Assembly: GCF_020524035.2 (NCBI RefSeq)
Contig: NZ_CP129014.1
Span: 1 to 64,000 of the forward strand
DNA length: 64,000 nt
Reading direction: 5' to 3'
DNA from: Bacillus carboniphilus
Lineage (GTDB): Bacteria; Bacillota; Bacilli; Bacillales; JAIVKR01
Shown here: positions 6,296 through 13,933 of the stretch, piece by piece
How the letters are laid out: every line of letters begins with the position of its first letter
Numbering within the stretch: the stretch's first letter is position 1
Position numbers and translations under genes: made by a program
Notes under the pieces: model-generated
The model's input: the letters and a program-made list of their open reading frames with translations, nothing else
Databases searched by the model: none
Told to the model about the DNA's origin: nothing

Positions 6296-6917
6296 GTACC
6301 AAACGGTAACTAGTGACCAAATGGTGCCTAGTACTAGTTACCAAACGGTACCTAGTATCGGTTACCAAACGGTACCTAGTGCAGAGCCTGAATCCGTTGA
6401 GCCAGTAAAAGAGCGAGAGTCCCTAAATAAAAGTTTAAATAAAGATTTAAATAAAAGTAATAATCTATCTATCATGGACAAGTTGAAAGAATCGAAAGAG
6501 ATCCATAGCTTGATAGAAAAGTCGATAGATAGAATTACTCCTAGATTTTTAGAAACGATTGTTAAAGTCTATGAGCAAAGAAAAGATTTTATTACTGACG
6601 AGCAGTTTAAACGGGCATTGAGCAAGTGTATAGGTGTTAAACCTAAAAAGAGCTATGAGGCTATGCTAAATACTTATCTCGACAACGAACTACGTACAGA
6701 TGACAAAGCTGAACAAAATAACCCTGTTGACAAGCCTGCTGTGAGACGCGAGAAATTGCCTAAATGGATGGAGAATGAGGACAAGAGTAGTAAAACACCT
6801 ACTGACGATAAAAAGCCTGTAAACGCTAATTTTGAGCGTGAGAAAGCACAACTTGAAACAAAGTTAAAAGATTACTATGCAAAGAAAAAGAATAATAACC
6901 TTGTAGATCATGGATAA
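6243..6917 (+). CDS. Plasmid replication protein, C-terminal part with iterons
   Basis: The first natural part of this frame encodes a low-complexity repeat linker (RYQTV, SYQTVPS, GYQTVPS) read from iterons. Next comes an NKSLNKDLNKS segment, a helical region (MDKLKESKEIHSLIEKSIDRITPRFLETIVKVYEQ...YLDNEL) and a basic coiled tail. The ATG at 6243 has no ribosome site, so the segment is probably translated as the continuation of the upstream replication gene. In several Gram-positive theta plasmids the rep gene carries iterons in its middle and the origin is there. C-terminal domains of this sort are usually involved in host factor contact, which is inference here. Confidence 0.6.
   Translation: MSVKNPLMTRGKEQKATRYQTVTSDQMVPSTSYQTVPSIGYQTVPSAEPESVEPVKERESLNKSLNKDLNKSNNLSIMDKLKESKEIHSLIEKSIDRITPRFLETIVKVYEQRKDFITDEQFKRALSKCIGVKPKKSYEAMLNTYLDNELRTDDKAEQNNPVDKPAVRREKLPKWMENEDKSSKTPTDDKKPVNANFEREKAQLETKLKDYYAKKKNNNLVDHG
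6297..6374 (+). repeat. Iterons inside rep; probable replication origin
   Basis: The 12-mer TACCAAACGGTA occurs at 6297-6308, 6339-6350 and 6363-6374, with a variant GACCAAATGGTG at 6315-6326. CTAGT spacers lie between them. Each core is itself a dyad (TACC/GGTA). Spacings of 18, 24 and 24 bases keep the reading frame and encode repeated YQTV. Rep binding to in-gene iterons would make this the origin. Confidence 0.7.
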
Positions 6918-6979
6918 AGGTATTAATGCGCCCATAGAGTATATGTATCTATATATCCTTTAGAACGGAGGTAGAGCGT

Positions 6980-7540
6980 ATGGATTTAGCATATACAACA
7001 AAAGAAGTAGCAAGCACTTTAGATATAGGTGAAAGCACTCTTAGAAAATGGTCTGTTGCTCTAGAGAAAGGCGGTTACCCGTTCATTAAGAACGACAAAG
7101 GTTACCGCTCGTATTTAGAGCGAGATATTATTGTGCTACGAAAATTCAAAGAGTTAGTAAAAGTGAAAAGTGTATCCCTAGAGAGCGCAACAGAACTAGT
7201 CATGGCAAGGGTTAATGAAGAGTCGCTCGCAAAGGGAACGGGTGTCGCTCTCTCTTTAGATTCGCTAACACAAGAACGCTCTCTAGCCGATCAAGGAGAA
7301 ATCAATAAAGAATTGCTTGAGCATTTCAGAAAACAAGAAGAAGTGAATAAAAGGTTAGTTGAAATGATTCAAGAGCAAGGTGAAATGATCAAAAATCAAC
7401 AAAACTACATAGACGAACGATTGAACAAACATGATCAGATGTTAGTACAGTCTATGAGGGATAATATGGAGACTCGAAAACAAATAGCAGCCGCCGAAGA
7501 ACCGAAGAAAGGGTTTTGGGGGAAGTTGTTTGGGAGGTAG
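6980..7540 (+). CDS. MerR-like DNA-binding protein with coiled coil (DUF3967 type)
   Basis: Residues 1-65 form a winged helix-turn-helix of MerR/RacA type (YTTKEVASTLDIGESTLRKW...YLERDIIVLRKFKELV). A glutamine/glutamate-rich coiled coil follows (EVNKRLVEMIQEQGEMIKNQQNYIDERL). The tail GFWGKLFGR is an amphipathic basic tip like a membrane-anchoring tip. The layout matches DUF3967 proteins found next to rep and par genes on Bacillus plasmids and resembles the polar anchor RacA. It follows rep and precedes the actin-type partition operon, so a role in plasmid maintenance is likely but unproven. Confidence 0.75.
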   Translation: MDLAYTTKEVASTLDIGESTLRKWSVALEKGGYPFIKNDKGYRSYLERDIIVLRKFKELVKVKSVSLESATELVMARVNEESLAKGTGVALSLDSLTQERSLADQGEINKELLEHFRKQEEVNKRLVEMIQEQGEMIKNQQNYIDERLNKHDQMLVQSMRDNMETRKQIAAAEEPKKGFWGKLFGR

Positions 7541-7550
7541 TATATAACTT

Positions 7551-7670
7551 TCTACCTTTAGATAGAAAAATGTAGAAAAATATATCTTGATATACCCAAT
7601 GATTCGTAGTATTGTATACTCATAGATATATAAAAGTATAGAATTGTCTACCTTTAGGTAGAAAAGTGTA
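7551..7670 (+). repeat. Partition site repeats (putative parC)
   Basis: A 24-base sequence occurs at 7551-7574 and again at 7647-7670 with two mismatches; its core is CTACCTTTAG(A/G)TAG. The core is a small palindrome. The repeats sit directly upstream of the parM-like gene, where centromere repeats and the autoregulatory operator of ParMRC systems lie. Confidence 0.6.
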
Positions 7671-7697
7671 TATTTAGGTATAAAGGGAGGAATATTA

Positions 7698-8684
7698 ATG
7701 ATCATTGGAGTTGAAGCAGCAAACAGCTTTGTGAAATTAAAAGCGCCTGGAGATAACGAAGATTACTATTTGAACACAAGAAAAGAGCTAATTGCTGAAG
7801 AAGAAGGTCATCTTTTAGGTGAAGATAAAGAGAAACAAACGGTATTTGAGATTGATGGTTCTCGTTTTATTGTAGGTGACCCGAAAGGTGTTAGCTCTAC
7901 AGATCGGTCAGAAGAACGTTATAAAGATAAGAAGTATAAACATGAAACATTAGCAGCTGTAGCAACTCAAATATCAGACGGTCAAAAAGTTAGCATTGTA
8001 ACTGGACTTCCTGCTGACCATTACAAAAAGAAATATCTACATGATGACGTGATAAATAACTTAAAGGGTAATCATACAGTATTTGTAGACGGAGAGCGTA
8101 AAAAGTTTAACATTGATCGTGTCCATGTCATGCTACAACCGTTAGGATCATTGATGTACTACATTTTTAATTTTGATGGGACTGTACGAAAAGGAAGAGA
8201 ACACTTACTAAAAGCGAAAATCTTAGTAATTGATATTGGTTTTGGTACGACTGACGTTGTAGAAGTTGATTCTATGCAACCATCTGAATCAGAAGGAATT
8301 GACGTTGGGATGATAAACGCAACTAAGTTCTTTTCAACTATCATTAAAAATGAATTTCCTAGAATCAACGGACTTCCAGATGGATTACAACTAGATCAAA
8401 CCATGAGATATAAGGATATGATCATGGCTGGTGGAGTCGAATATGACATCAAAGAAATGAAGAACAAAGCATATAGTTTAACTGCCGATGAAATTCTTTC
8501 TAAAGTTGGTGTTAAAGGATTCAACTTGAATCAATACGATCTTGTTTTGTTTACTGGTGGTGGCGTTGAAGCTCTTAGAGATCAACTTAAAATAAAATTA
8601 GAAGGTACAAATGCTAGACGACTTGAAAAGTCGCAAATGGCCAATGCATACGGCTATTATACGTATGGGGTGATTAAGCTTTGA
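7698..8684 (+). CDS. ParM/StbA-type plasmid-segregating actin-like ATPase
   Basis: The 328 residues fit the actin-like partition family. The N-terminal phosphate-1 loop is MIIGVEAANSFVKLKAPG. Phosphate-2 is in LVIDIGFGTTDVVEV (about residues 176-190). The adenosine motif is in LVLFTGGGVEALRD (about 282-295). Such proteins form filaments that push plasmid copies apart using an adaptor bound at parC. GGGAGG precedes the ATG. The gene overlaps the next gene by four bases (TTGA) and is preceded by direct repeats, completing a parC-parM-parR locus. It is divergent from ParM of R1 and nearer to the Gram-positive Alp/pSK41 branch by its short length. Confidence 0.85.
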   Translation: MIIGVEAANSFVKLKAPGDNEDYYLNTRKELIAEEEGHLLGEDKEKQTVFEIDGSRFIVGDPKGVSSTDRSEERYKDKKYKHETLAAVATQISDGQKVSIVTGLPADHYKKKYLHDDVINNLKGNHTVFVDGERKKFNIDRVHVMLQPLGSLMYYIFNFDGTVRKGREHLLKAKILVIDIGFGTTDVVEVDSMQPSESEGIDVGMINATKFFSTIIKNEFPRINGLPDGLQLDQTMRYKDMIMAGGVEYDIKEMKNKAYSLTADEILSKVGVKGFNLNQYDLVLFTGGGVEALRDQLKIKLEGTNARRLEKSQMANAYGYYTYGVIKL

Positions 8685-8896
8685 AACAGCTCAATATCAA
8701 ATTAAACGAAACTGAAGACAAAGACATAATTGATTACTTTGAAGAAAATAAGATTCCTAAAAGTTATCTTGTTAAGAAATTACTTAGGGATCATATTGGA
8801 AATAACAAAGGACCAACAAAAAAAGAAATCCAGCAGGAATCTACACAAGACGAGTCAAAAGTTGTTAAAGATTATGCAAATGATATTAACTTTTAA
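8681..8896 (+). CDS. ParR-like partition adaptor, 71 aa
   Basis: The TTG start overlaps the parM stop, with GGGGTG upstream. The N-terminal half (KQLNIKLNETEDKDIIDYFEE...PKSYLVKKLLRDHI) has the strand and two-helix outline of ribbon-helix-helix proteins. The C-terminal half is polar and acidic and could contact the filament. Position and size fit ParR, which binds parC and represses the operon. Homology is inferred from context. Confidence 0.7.
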   Translation: MKQLNIKLNETEDKDIIDYFEENKIPKSYLVKKLLRDHIGNNKGPTKKEIQQESTQDESKVVKDYANDINF

Positions 8897-8923
8897 ATAA
8901 CTCTTGTGAAAGGAATGGGAGAC

Positions 8924-9109
8924 ATGTTAAAGAAGGGTGATAAAGTTGTAATGGTTGATTGCATCGAAGCAGAGCACTACAACGGCAAGGAATGGACTTG
9001 TAGAACTAATGAGTTTTTGTCATCCAGCAAAGAGAATGTTGTATTTCTTGAAGGTTTCTCTGGATTCTTTTTAGTCAAGTGTTTGAAAAGCGTTGAGGTG
9101 ATCGAATGA
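8924..9109 (+). CDS. Small hypothetical protein, 61 aa
   Basis: The ATG at 8924 follows GGGAG. The product (MLKKGDKVVMVDCIEAEHYNG...) looks like a small beta-barrel of SH3/KOW type, with the turns KKGDKVVMVD and NVVFLEGFSGFFLVKC. It overlaps the next gene as ATGA and belongs to the partition operon. No function is recognised. Confidence 0.6.
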   Translation: MLKKGDKVVMVDCIEAEHYNGKEWTCRTNEFLSSSKENVVFLEGFSGFFLVKCLKSVEVIE

Positions 9110-9282
9110 ATCTTGACCAAAAGATCAACGAAGTCCTAAGTTATGGTGAGTATGTCACACATGATGAATCAGATGCCAATGAAGTGATCAACGAAGCCAC
9201 AAAGCGTGGATTGGCGTTTGAGAAAAAACTGTTTGATGCGAAAACGTGGGAATGGAACGTGTATCAGAAAAAGCCCTCTTAG
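9106..9282 (+). CDS. Small hypothetical protein, 58 aa
   Basis: It starts at the ATG overlapping the previous stop (GAGGTG site nine bases upstream). The product is acidic and mostly helical (MNLDQKINEVLSYGEYVT...WEWNVYQKKPS). Coupled translation and terminator position indicate the last gene of the par operon. Family unknown. Confidence 0.6.
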   Translation: MNLDQKINEVLSYGEYVTHDESDANEVINEATKRGLAFEKKLFDAKTWEWNVYQKKPS

Positions 9283-9296
9283 GAGGGTTTGCTTTT
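9271..9296 (+). terminator. Terminator of the partition operon
   Basis: AAGCCCTC (9271-9278) pairs with GAGGGTTT (9283-9290), followed by GCTTTT. The stop codon of the last gene lies in the loop. Confidence 0.7.
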
Positions 9297-9333
9297 ATCG
9301 TTAATACAACAAATGATGTAATGAGGTGATACC

Positions 9334-9852
9334 ATGAACATTGATGAAGTCTTTGAGCGTCTCCAAGAGTTGAAGATCACGACGAATAAGGAATCAGTTC
9401 GTAGGTGGCTAAGGCAGGGAAAAATCAAAGGTGAGATCCGCTCGAAGAAAGAAGGCTGGTTTGTTAGGGAGAGTGATCTCCAAGAGTTTATCGAGTCGAG
9501 AATGCCTGATAATTTTAAAACAATAAATGATGTAAAAGAAAATGCAAGAGCTGAAATGTGGTGGGAGATCGTCAAGAAAAATATCTTTGAGGGATACATC
9601 GAGATTAAGAAAAATCGATTGAAAGAGTGTATCGAGCATAGAAAGCACTCCAAGGATTTCTTTGATTATTGTTGGGAGCATGTCAATGAGCATAAACGTG
9701 GTTATGCGACACCACGAGTTCCTTATCTGTTAGATGCCTTTGTCTATGATGGATATAGGGTTAAATTTGATGAAAACTTTGATATCTTGGAGGAACAAAT
9801 ACTGTTTGCTCTCATAGAGCATCTAAGACTACGAAGAGTTGGGAAGTTATAA
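9334..9852 (+). CDS. Helix-turn-helix plasmid protein, 172 aa
   Basis: A GAGGTG site precedes the ATG. Residues 1-55 form an excisionase/MerR-like winged helix (FERLQELKITTNKESVRRWLRQGKIKG...WFVRESDLQEFIE). The remaining 115 residues are charged and rich in aromatic residues (EMWWEIVKKNIFEGYIEIKK) with no known domain. Similar proteins accompany partition and replication genes on Bacillus cereus-group plasmids; the role is unknown. Confidence 0.7.
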   Translation: MNIDEVFERLQELKITTNKESVRRWLRQGKIKGEIRSKKEGWFVRESDLQEFIESRMPDNFKTINDVKENARAEMWWEIVKKNIFEGYIEIKKNRLKECIEHRKHSKDFFDYCWEHVNEHKRGYATPRVPYLLDAFVYDGYRVKFDENFDILEEQILFALIEHLRLRRVGKL

Positions 9853-9886
9853 AATAATTGTTGTAATAAAGAGAAGGAGACACCAT

Positions 9887-10123
9887 ATGTTTTTTACAAA
9901 AAAAGAAACAGGTATCATTATGTTATTAGTTTTTTATTCAATTTCACCTTTTTTAATTAAAATGATGGACCTAAATTGGTATTTATGGGTTCAAGGGATG
10001 GTTCTTATCTTGTCCACTATTCCTATTTATAGCGATTATAAAGAAAAAGAACAAAAAGGAATGCCGATATTTATTTTAGTTATTCTATTAGTATCTGTTA
10101 TAAGTGGTAAAATTTCTTTTTAG
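9887..10123 (+). CDS. Small integral membrane protein, 78 aa
   Basis: The ATG at 9887 follows AGAAGGAGA. Three hydrophobic helices are visible (IIMLLVFYSISPFLI, WYLWVQGMVLILSTIPIY, PIFILVILLVSVISG) with a KEKEQKG loop between the last two. Unrecognised family. Confidence 0.6.
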   Translation: MFFTKKETGIIMLLVFYSISPFLIKMMDLNWYLWVQGMVLILSTIPIYSDYKEKEQKGMPIFILVILLVSVISGKISF

Positions 10124-10251
10124 ATAAGCTTATTCATGACCACAAATTCGTAGCAACTACAAGACCTAGTAACAAAAAAGCTAAAAACTTCCACACATGT
10201 AAACTTCCTATTGTATAATGTAGGCAGATTACATAAGTGGAGGTTTTTGCT

Positions 10252-10884
10252 ATGAGAAAGTTTTATATACTTACATTGATGCTCTTATTTTCTATTAGTC
10301 TCGTTGGGTGTGTGGAGGATAAAACAAGCGACAATGTGAAGAAGGAAGAAGAACCAAAAGAAGGTAACCCGCGGATCCTAACAGAAGTTGGCCAAGTTTA
10401 CGAGGACAAGGACTCGACAACTGAATTAATGGCAATCAAAGACGTAGATCAAACGGTAGACATGGGACCGCTCGAATTAACGGTAGATCAAATTAAAATC
10501 TTTAAAAAATATGACATGGACGAGCGCACTATAGATTTTTTTAGTAACTTCACCTCTGGGTATAGAGAAGAATTTGAATATGCTCAGATCACGTATAAGG
10601 TAGAGAATACAGAAGATCGAAACGTAAGTGTTGGTTATCCTATAGATGCGATCGTCTTGTCAACTGGCGAGCATATTGAATCTGCTACAAATGATTTCTT
10701 TGCGAAGAATGCAGGAAGAGAGTTCTCCGGAAAATCCTATAAAGAAGGCGGAATTAGCTTGATTTTTGAGAGTTCAACCGCCGAGGAAATAGACTCAATT
10801 AAGATCATCACAAACGACGTATTTGACGACGATACGGATGAAGTGATTGCAGATCCTCAACAAGTCACATTTGAAATGAAATAA
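10252..10884 (+). CDS. Secreted lipoprotein, DUF4352-like
   Basis: A lipobox LVGC ends the signal peptide of this 210-residue protein, so Cys20 should be lipidated. A charged linker (KKEEEPKEG) precedes a beta-sandwich-like region (DMGPLELTVDQIKI, FEYAQITYKVENTEDRNVSVGYP). That pattern is typical of the DUF4352/telokin-like Ig fold in Bacillus lipoproteins. A TATAAT (10214-10219) and an AAGTGGAGG site lie upstream; a terminator follows at 10886. Extracellular, function unknown. Confidence 0.7.
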   Translation: MRKFYILTLMLLFSISLVGCVEDKTSDNVKKEEEPKEGNPRILTEVGQVYEDKDSTTELMAIKDVDQTVDMGPLELTVDQIKIFKKYDMDERTIDFFSNFTSGYREEFEYAQITYKVENTEDRNVSVGYPIDAIVLSTGEHIESATNDFFAKNAGREFSGKSYKEGGISLIFESSTAEEIDSIKIITNDVFDDDTDEVIADPQQVTFEMK

Positions 10885-10885
10885 A

Positions 10886-10907
10886 GACCCTCGTTTGAGG
10901 GTTTTTT
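10886..10907 (+). terminator. Terminator of the lipoprotein gene
   Basis: ACCCTC (10887-10892) and GAGGGT (10897-10902) form a stem followed by six T. Confidence 0.75.
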
Positions 10908-11082
10908 ATTTGTTCTGCGTTGATTTTCTTTTTTTAAAAAAAATAAATATTCTAAGGATAATTAATGAACCAAAATATGTATAAATCAATACATATAAAA
11001 ATATAGGCAATTCAACAAAGACAAGAATTAATAAGATGATAAACGTTGATATGACATGATATTTATTTTCAATTAAATTCAT
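10906..11082 (-). CDS. Small membrane protein, possible immunity protein, 58 aa
   Basis: It reads MNLIENKYHVISTF, then two long hydrophobic stretches (IILLILVFVELPIFLYVLIY and FGSLIILRIFIFF) and the basic tail KKRKSTQNK. The AAGGTGG site is rather far (12 bases) from the ATG. It is divergent from the secreted bacteriocin-like gene at 11202, the usual place of an immunity gene. It is short, so confidence is moderate. Confidence 0.45.
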   Translation of the reverse strand: MNLIENKYHVISTFIILLILVFVELPIFLYVLIYTYFGSLIILRIFIFFKKRKSTQNK

Positions 11083-11201
11083 AGTATTGAATATCCACCT
11101 TTTACGGTTAATTATATTAATAGTTTACATTTTTGGTATATATATGTTATTATTCTAATCGGTCGGTCAATTAATATAATTATAACATTGGAGGTATTAA
11201 A

Positions 11202-11840
11202 TTGAAGAAAAAAATTTCAAAATTCATTCTTTCTTTATTAACGGTCACACTAATTGTAGGTAGTTTAGGAATTAACACAACACATGCATCTACACCTGAG
11301 TCTCAGCTACCAGAGAATTCTGAGGAGTTTATTCATGATGATTCTCTTAAAATATTAGAAGCTATTGAGAATATCCCTGATGAATTAGAGAATCAAGATA
11401 TTAATAAAACGGTTGAATATTTTGAAGAATATACAGGTCTTGATTTCACTGCTAATGGAGATGTTATTGAACTTGTAGATGATAATCAGTCTAACGGTTT
11501 AGTTGAAGGAGTTAATAATAAAGGTGTGAGCCTCAATGGTGTTAATTATTGGGCTTGCGGAGGAGCTTTTTTAGCTGTTGTAGGTTCTTTCGGGTTTCCA
11601 TTATCAAAAGTTTTTAAATTAAAGAAGGCGCTTAAAGCCGCTGGAGGAGTTTATAACTTCGTCGACAAAGCTATGGACTATGCCATTTATTACAAAAAAA
11701 GAGGTTATAGCAAGACTGCTGCATTAAAAAAAGGTTTTAGTAGAGCAAGCAAAAAATACAATTTATCTAAAGATATTCAAAATGCTATTTTAGATATTGC
11801 TGGAGTCTCAACTGTTATAGGAGCTTGCAAGCCATCATAA
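11202..11840 (+). CDS. Secreted bacteriocin-like protein, 212 aa
   Basis: A signal peptide (MKKKISKFILSLLTVTLIVG...THA) and an acidic pro-region (residues 30-105) precede a basic C-terminal domain of about 100 residues. That domain starts NYWACGGAFLAVVGSFGFPLS and ends IGACKPS; two cysteines could form a disulfide. The glycine-rich hydrophobic stretch followed by lysine-rich helices is typical of large class II-type bacteriocins. TTTACA and TATATAT boxes and GGAGG lie upstream; a terminator follows. No family was identified with certainty. Confidence 0.6.
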   Translation: MKKKISKFILSLLTVTLIVGSLGINTTHASTPESQLPENSEEFIHDDSLKILEAIENIPDELENQDINKTVEYFEEYTGLDFTANGDVIELVDDNQSNGLVEGVNNKGVSLNGVNYWACGGAFLAVVGSFGFPLSKVFKLKKALKAAGGVYNFVDKAMDYAIYYKKRGYSKTAALKKGFSRASKKYNLSKDIQNAILDIAGVSTVIGACKPS

Positions 11841-11844
11841 GCAA

Positions 11845-11870
11845 AACCCCGGTCTTTTTGGATCGGGGTT
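11845..11870. terminator. Terminator between convergent genes
   Basis: AACCCCG (11845-11851) pairs with CGGGGTT (11864-11870). It serves the bacteriocin-like gene and perhaps the opposing regulator. Confidence 0.65.
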
Positions 11871-11871
11871 C

Positions 11872-12096
11872 TTACGTCCAGAAATCGTCTAAATCAACGT
11901 TGTAGCCTTCTTTTCTAAGTGACTTTATTATCTTATTAGCGTTTCTAACCGTTGGATTATAGTCCTTTTCAATGGATAGGCGACTTACAACACTCCGACT
12001 CACTCCGCTAATCTTACTGATCTCCTGTTGTTGGATTGAATTTTTATCAAGAAACTTTCCGAATTTAGACCGCTGCCTTTTAAAACTTAGTACCAT
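11872..12096 (-). CDS. XRE-family regulator, 74 aa
   Basis: The ATG at 12096 is preceded by GGGAGAGAG and is favoured over the ATG at 12111. The product is almost entirely a helix-turn-helix (FGKFLDKNSIQQQEISKISGVSRSVVSRLS) with a short C-terminal helix. The dyad GGGAATAATCCC lies 90 bases upstream and is a candidate operator. The convergent neighbour is a bacteriocin-like gene. Confidence 0.75.
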   Translation of the reverse strand: MVLSFKRQRSKFGKFLDKNSIQQQEISKISGVSRSVVSRLSIEKDYNPTVRNANKIIKSLRKEGYNVDLDDFWT

Positions 12097-12183
12097 TGTT
12101 CTCTCTCCCATATTGATATTTATAGCTTCATTGTTGACGAGAAATACATTTTTTAAACCGTTTAGATGTTTTATCTCGTATAT

Positions 12184-12210
12184 GGGAATAATCCCTTAAA
12201 TGGGATCATA
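12184..12210 (-). promoter_or_regulatory. Candidate operator upstream of the XRE gene
   Basis: GGGAATAATCCC (12184-12195) is an exact dyad, and a second ATGGGAT follows. The pair lies in the upstream region of the regulator and may mediate autoregulation. Confidence 0.35.
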
Positions 12211-12288
12211 CAAATAGGTTAAGAGATAATAAGACAAGCACGAATAATGTATGAAAAATGCGAATAGTAATAGGTTATACATATAGAC

Positions 12289-12326
12289 AAGGAGTGCCAT
12301 TAGACATGAGCCTATAAGCACTCCTT
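12289..12326. repeat. Hairpin A flanking the glycosidase gene
   Basis: AAGGAGTGC (12289-12297) pairs with GCACTCCTT (12318-12326) around a 20-base loop containing ACATGAGCC. The sequence after it is TTTGCAATTG. A partner hairpin at 13381 has a different stem, the same following sequence, and a loop that is the reverse complement of this one at 17 of 20 positions. Confidence 0.6.
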
Positions 12327-12340
12327 TGCAATTGTTATGA

Positions 12341-12380
12341 AAAAAGGGGAAAAATTTCTTTGGAAATTTCCTCTTTTTTT
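12341..12380 (+). terminator. Orphan terminator upstream of the glycosidase gene
   Basis: AGGGGAAAAATTTC pairs imperfectly with GAAATTTCCTCT and a long T run follows. No gene ends here, so a short transcript from the 12.2-12.3 kb region, covering hairpin A, may end at this site. Confidence 0.5.
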
Positions 12381-12440
12381 TTGTTTTTTTTTATTATATA
12401 ATCAAAAAGCAAAAAATAAACATCAGTGGAGGAAAATTCA

Positions 12441-13289
12441 ATGTTAAAAAAAGTTAAAAAAGTCACGCAACTTGCATTGGTGAGTGCAACAGTGTTTGCA
12501 GCATCAATAGTTGGAGGAAATGTAGAGACCGTACAAGCAGCAAAAACAGTGCATAAGGCAAATAGTTATGAGTACATCGAAACAAATGATTTTCGTGTTA
12601 TTAAGACACATGCAAGTAATATCAAAGCTCTAAAGATTGATACACCACTTATTAATACAAGATACTTCGGTATAAACGGAGGACTTTTTAATTTTCCTGA
12701 GGAAGAAAATGGATACAAATCTTCTGCATCAAACATTTTTTGGGAGAAAAGTCAGGTTGGAAAACCATATACGCTAAATGAAAGAAATACTGGTAATAAT
12801 TATCGTGGAACCCTTGTTACTTTTAAGGATCCAATTGAGGGTACAAAAGCAGTTATTAAGAGTTATAGAAATACAAGTGAAGTTAAAGCTGACTTAGGTG
12901 CCAACTTAGATTATCGAAATATGCTTGGTGGAGGGAATTTATACTTAAAAAATCCACAATCTGTTTTTGATGCTGGGTTCAATGCAGAAGGATGGGACTC
13001 GAGATATCATCATCCAAGATATACAGGAGCAACTAGAACTGGTATTGGTTTGAAATATGAAAATGGTAAATCCTATCTCTATCTAATGGTATCTAAATAT
13101 GATACTTCACTATATAATCTCAGAAATACTATGATTAATTTGGGATGTAATGAAGGAATCTGGCTAGATGGAGGCATATCCAGTCAAATGCGAGTTAATA
13201 ATGGTTCTGGAATTTTCGAATTTGCACAAAAATATGAAGGTCAGTACCGTTCTATTCATCATGCTGTAACACTTATTAATACACATTAA
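12441..13289 (+). CDS. Secreted phosphodiester glycosidase-domain protein
   Basis: GTGGAGG precedes the ATG at 12441. A signal peptide (about residues 1-33, ending VQAAK) is followed by a domain with the marks of the phosphodiester glycosidase/NAGPA family: an early INGGLFNF, RTGIGLKYENG and the hallmark WLDGGISSQM. Members hydrolyse sugar phosphodiesters on glycans or wall polymers, so a cell-surface role is likely. The gene stands alone between two mirrored hairpins (12289, 13381), like a mobile cassette. Substrate unknown. Confidence 0.75.
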   Translation: MLKKVKKVTQLALVSATVFAASIVGGNVETVQAAKTVHKANSYEYIETNDFRVIKTHASNIKALKIDTPLINTRYFGINGGLFNFPEEENGYKSSASNIFWEKSQVGKPYTLNERNTGNNYRGTLVTFKDPIEGTKAVIKSYRNTSEVKADLGANLDYRNMLGGGNLYLKNPQSVFDAGFNAEGWDSRYHHPRYTGATRTGIGLKYENGKSYLYLMVSKYDTSLYNLRNTMINLGCNEGIWLDGGISSQMRVNNGSGIFEFAQKYEGQYRSIHHAVTLINTH

Positions 13290-13338
13290 TATTGATAAAT
13301 TGATAATTACTTATTTTCCAATCTTGAAAACTTGTAAT

Positions 13339-13360
13339 CTTTAGATGGGTGTTCTTTAGA
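13339..13360 (+). repeat. Direct repeat with double CTTTAGA, copy 1
   Basis: CTTTAGA at 13339-13345 and 13354-13360 encloses TG(G/T)GTGTT. The same 22-base unit recurs at 15093-15114, with a third CTTTAGA at 15120. The two copies bracket the toxin/immunity pair at 13452-14752. Confidence 0.55.
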
Positions 13361-13380
13361 AAATACATGAATATAGTTAA

Positions 13381-13414
13381 GCCACACATATAAGCTCATG
13401 GCTAATGGTGTGGC
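13381..13414. repeat. Hairpin B flanking the glycosidase gene
   Basis: GCCACAC (13381-13387) pairs with GTGTGGC (13408-13414). The loop contains AGCTCATGGCTAATG, the inverse of the loop of hairpin A, and TTTGCAATTG follows. Stem bases differ from hairpin A but stay paired. Confidence 0.6.
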
Positions 13415-13451
13415 TTTGCAATTGGTATTCTTCTAATATGTGAAATATTTT

Positions 13452-13922
13452 CTAATTCTGTGCTAGTTTTTTCATAGAAATGTAGCTTTTTTTATTATGG
13501 AAATCATTTTCATTTATTTCCAAACTGTCGCATGCGAACTCCAAATGTTCAAGCCAATCATAATCATGACATTCCAGAGCTTTTTCGCATTCTCTTTCAA
13601 TATATGGAGTGCTAGTTTCTTTTCCGATATCTCTGAAAACTTCAATCGCATCTAAAGATCCGGGCCAGTTCCGGTCCTGTAATAACTCCGCTAATTTAGG
13701 TAGTGCTTTTTTGTTTCTTGGGTAGCCCATCCTGGATAAAATTTTAACTCCATTTTCCCAACAATTTTTTCCGTATTTAGGTATTATCAAATGTACTTTT
13801 TCATTATTAAGTTGAGAAAGAATTTCCATTGCTTCTTCTTGGGTTTCCTTGGGTAATTGAGAATTTAAATTGTAAACATAATAAGTAATTTCTTCATCTT
13901 CAAGATTTAGAAATTTTGTCAT
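13452..13922 (-). CDS. Immunity-type protein with DUF5071-like fold, 156 aa
   Basis: The helical protein carries the signature LLQDRNWPGSLDAIEVF, seen in DUF5071 proteins that act as immunity factors beside polymorphic toxins. Flanking helices (PKYGKNCWENGVKILSRMG) resemble HEAT-like repeats. It starts 11 bases after the stop of the secreted toxin-like gene and is cotranscribed with it. Immunity against that protein is the likely role. Confidence 0.7.
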   Translation of the reverse strand: MTKFLNLEDEEITYYVYNLNSQLPKETQEEAMEILSQLNNEKVHLIIPKYGKNCWENGVKILSRMGYPRNKKALPKLAELLQDRNWPGSLDAIEVFRDIGKETSTPYIERECEKALECHDYDWLEHLEFACDSLEINENDFHNKKSYISMKKLAQN

Positions 13923-13933
13923 AATTATTCACC

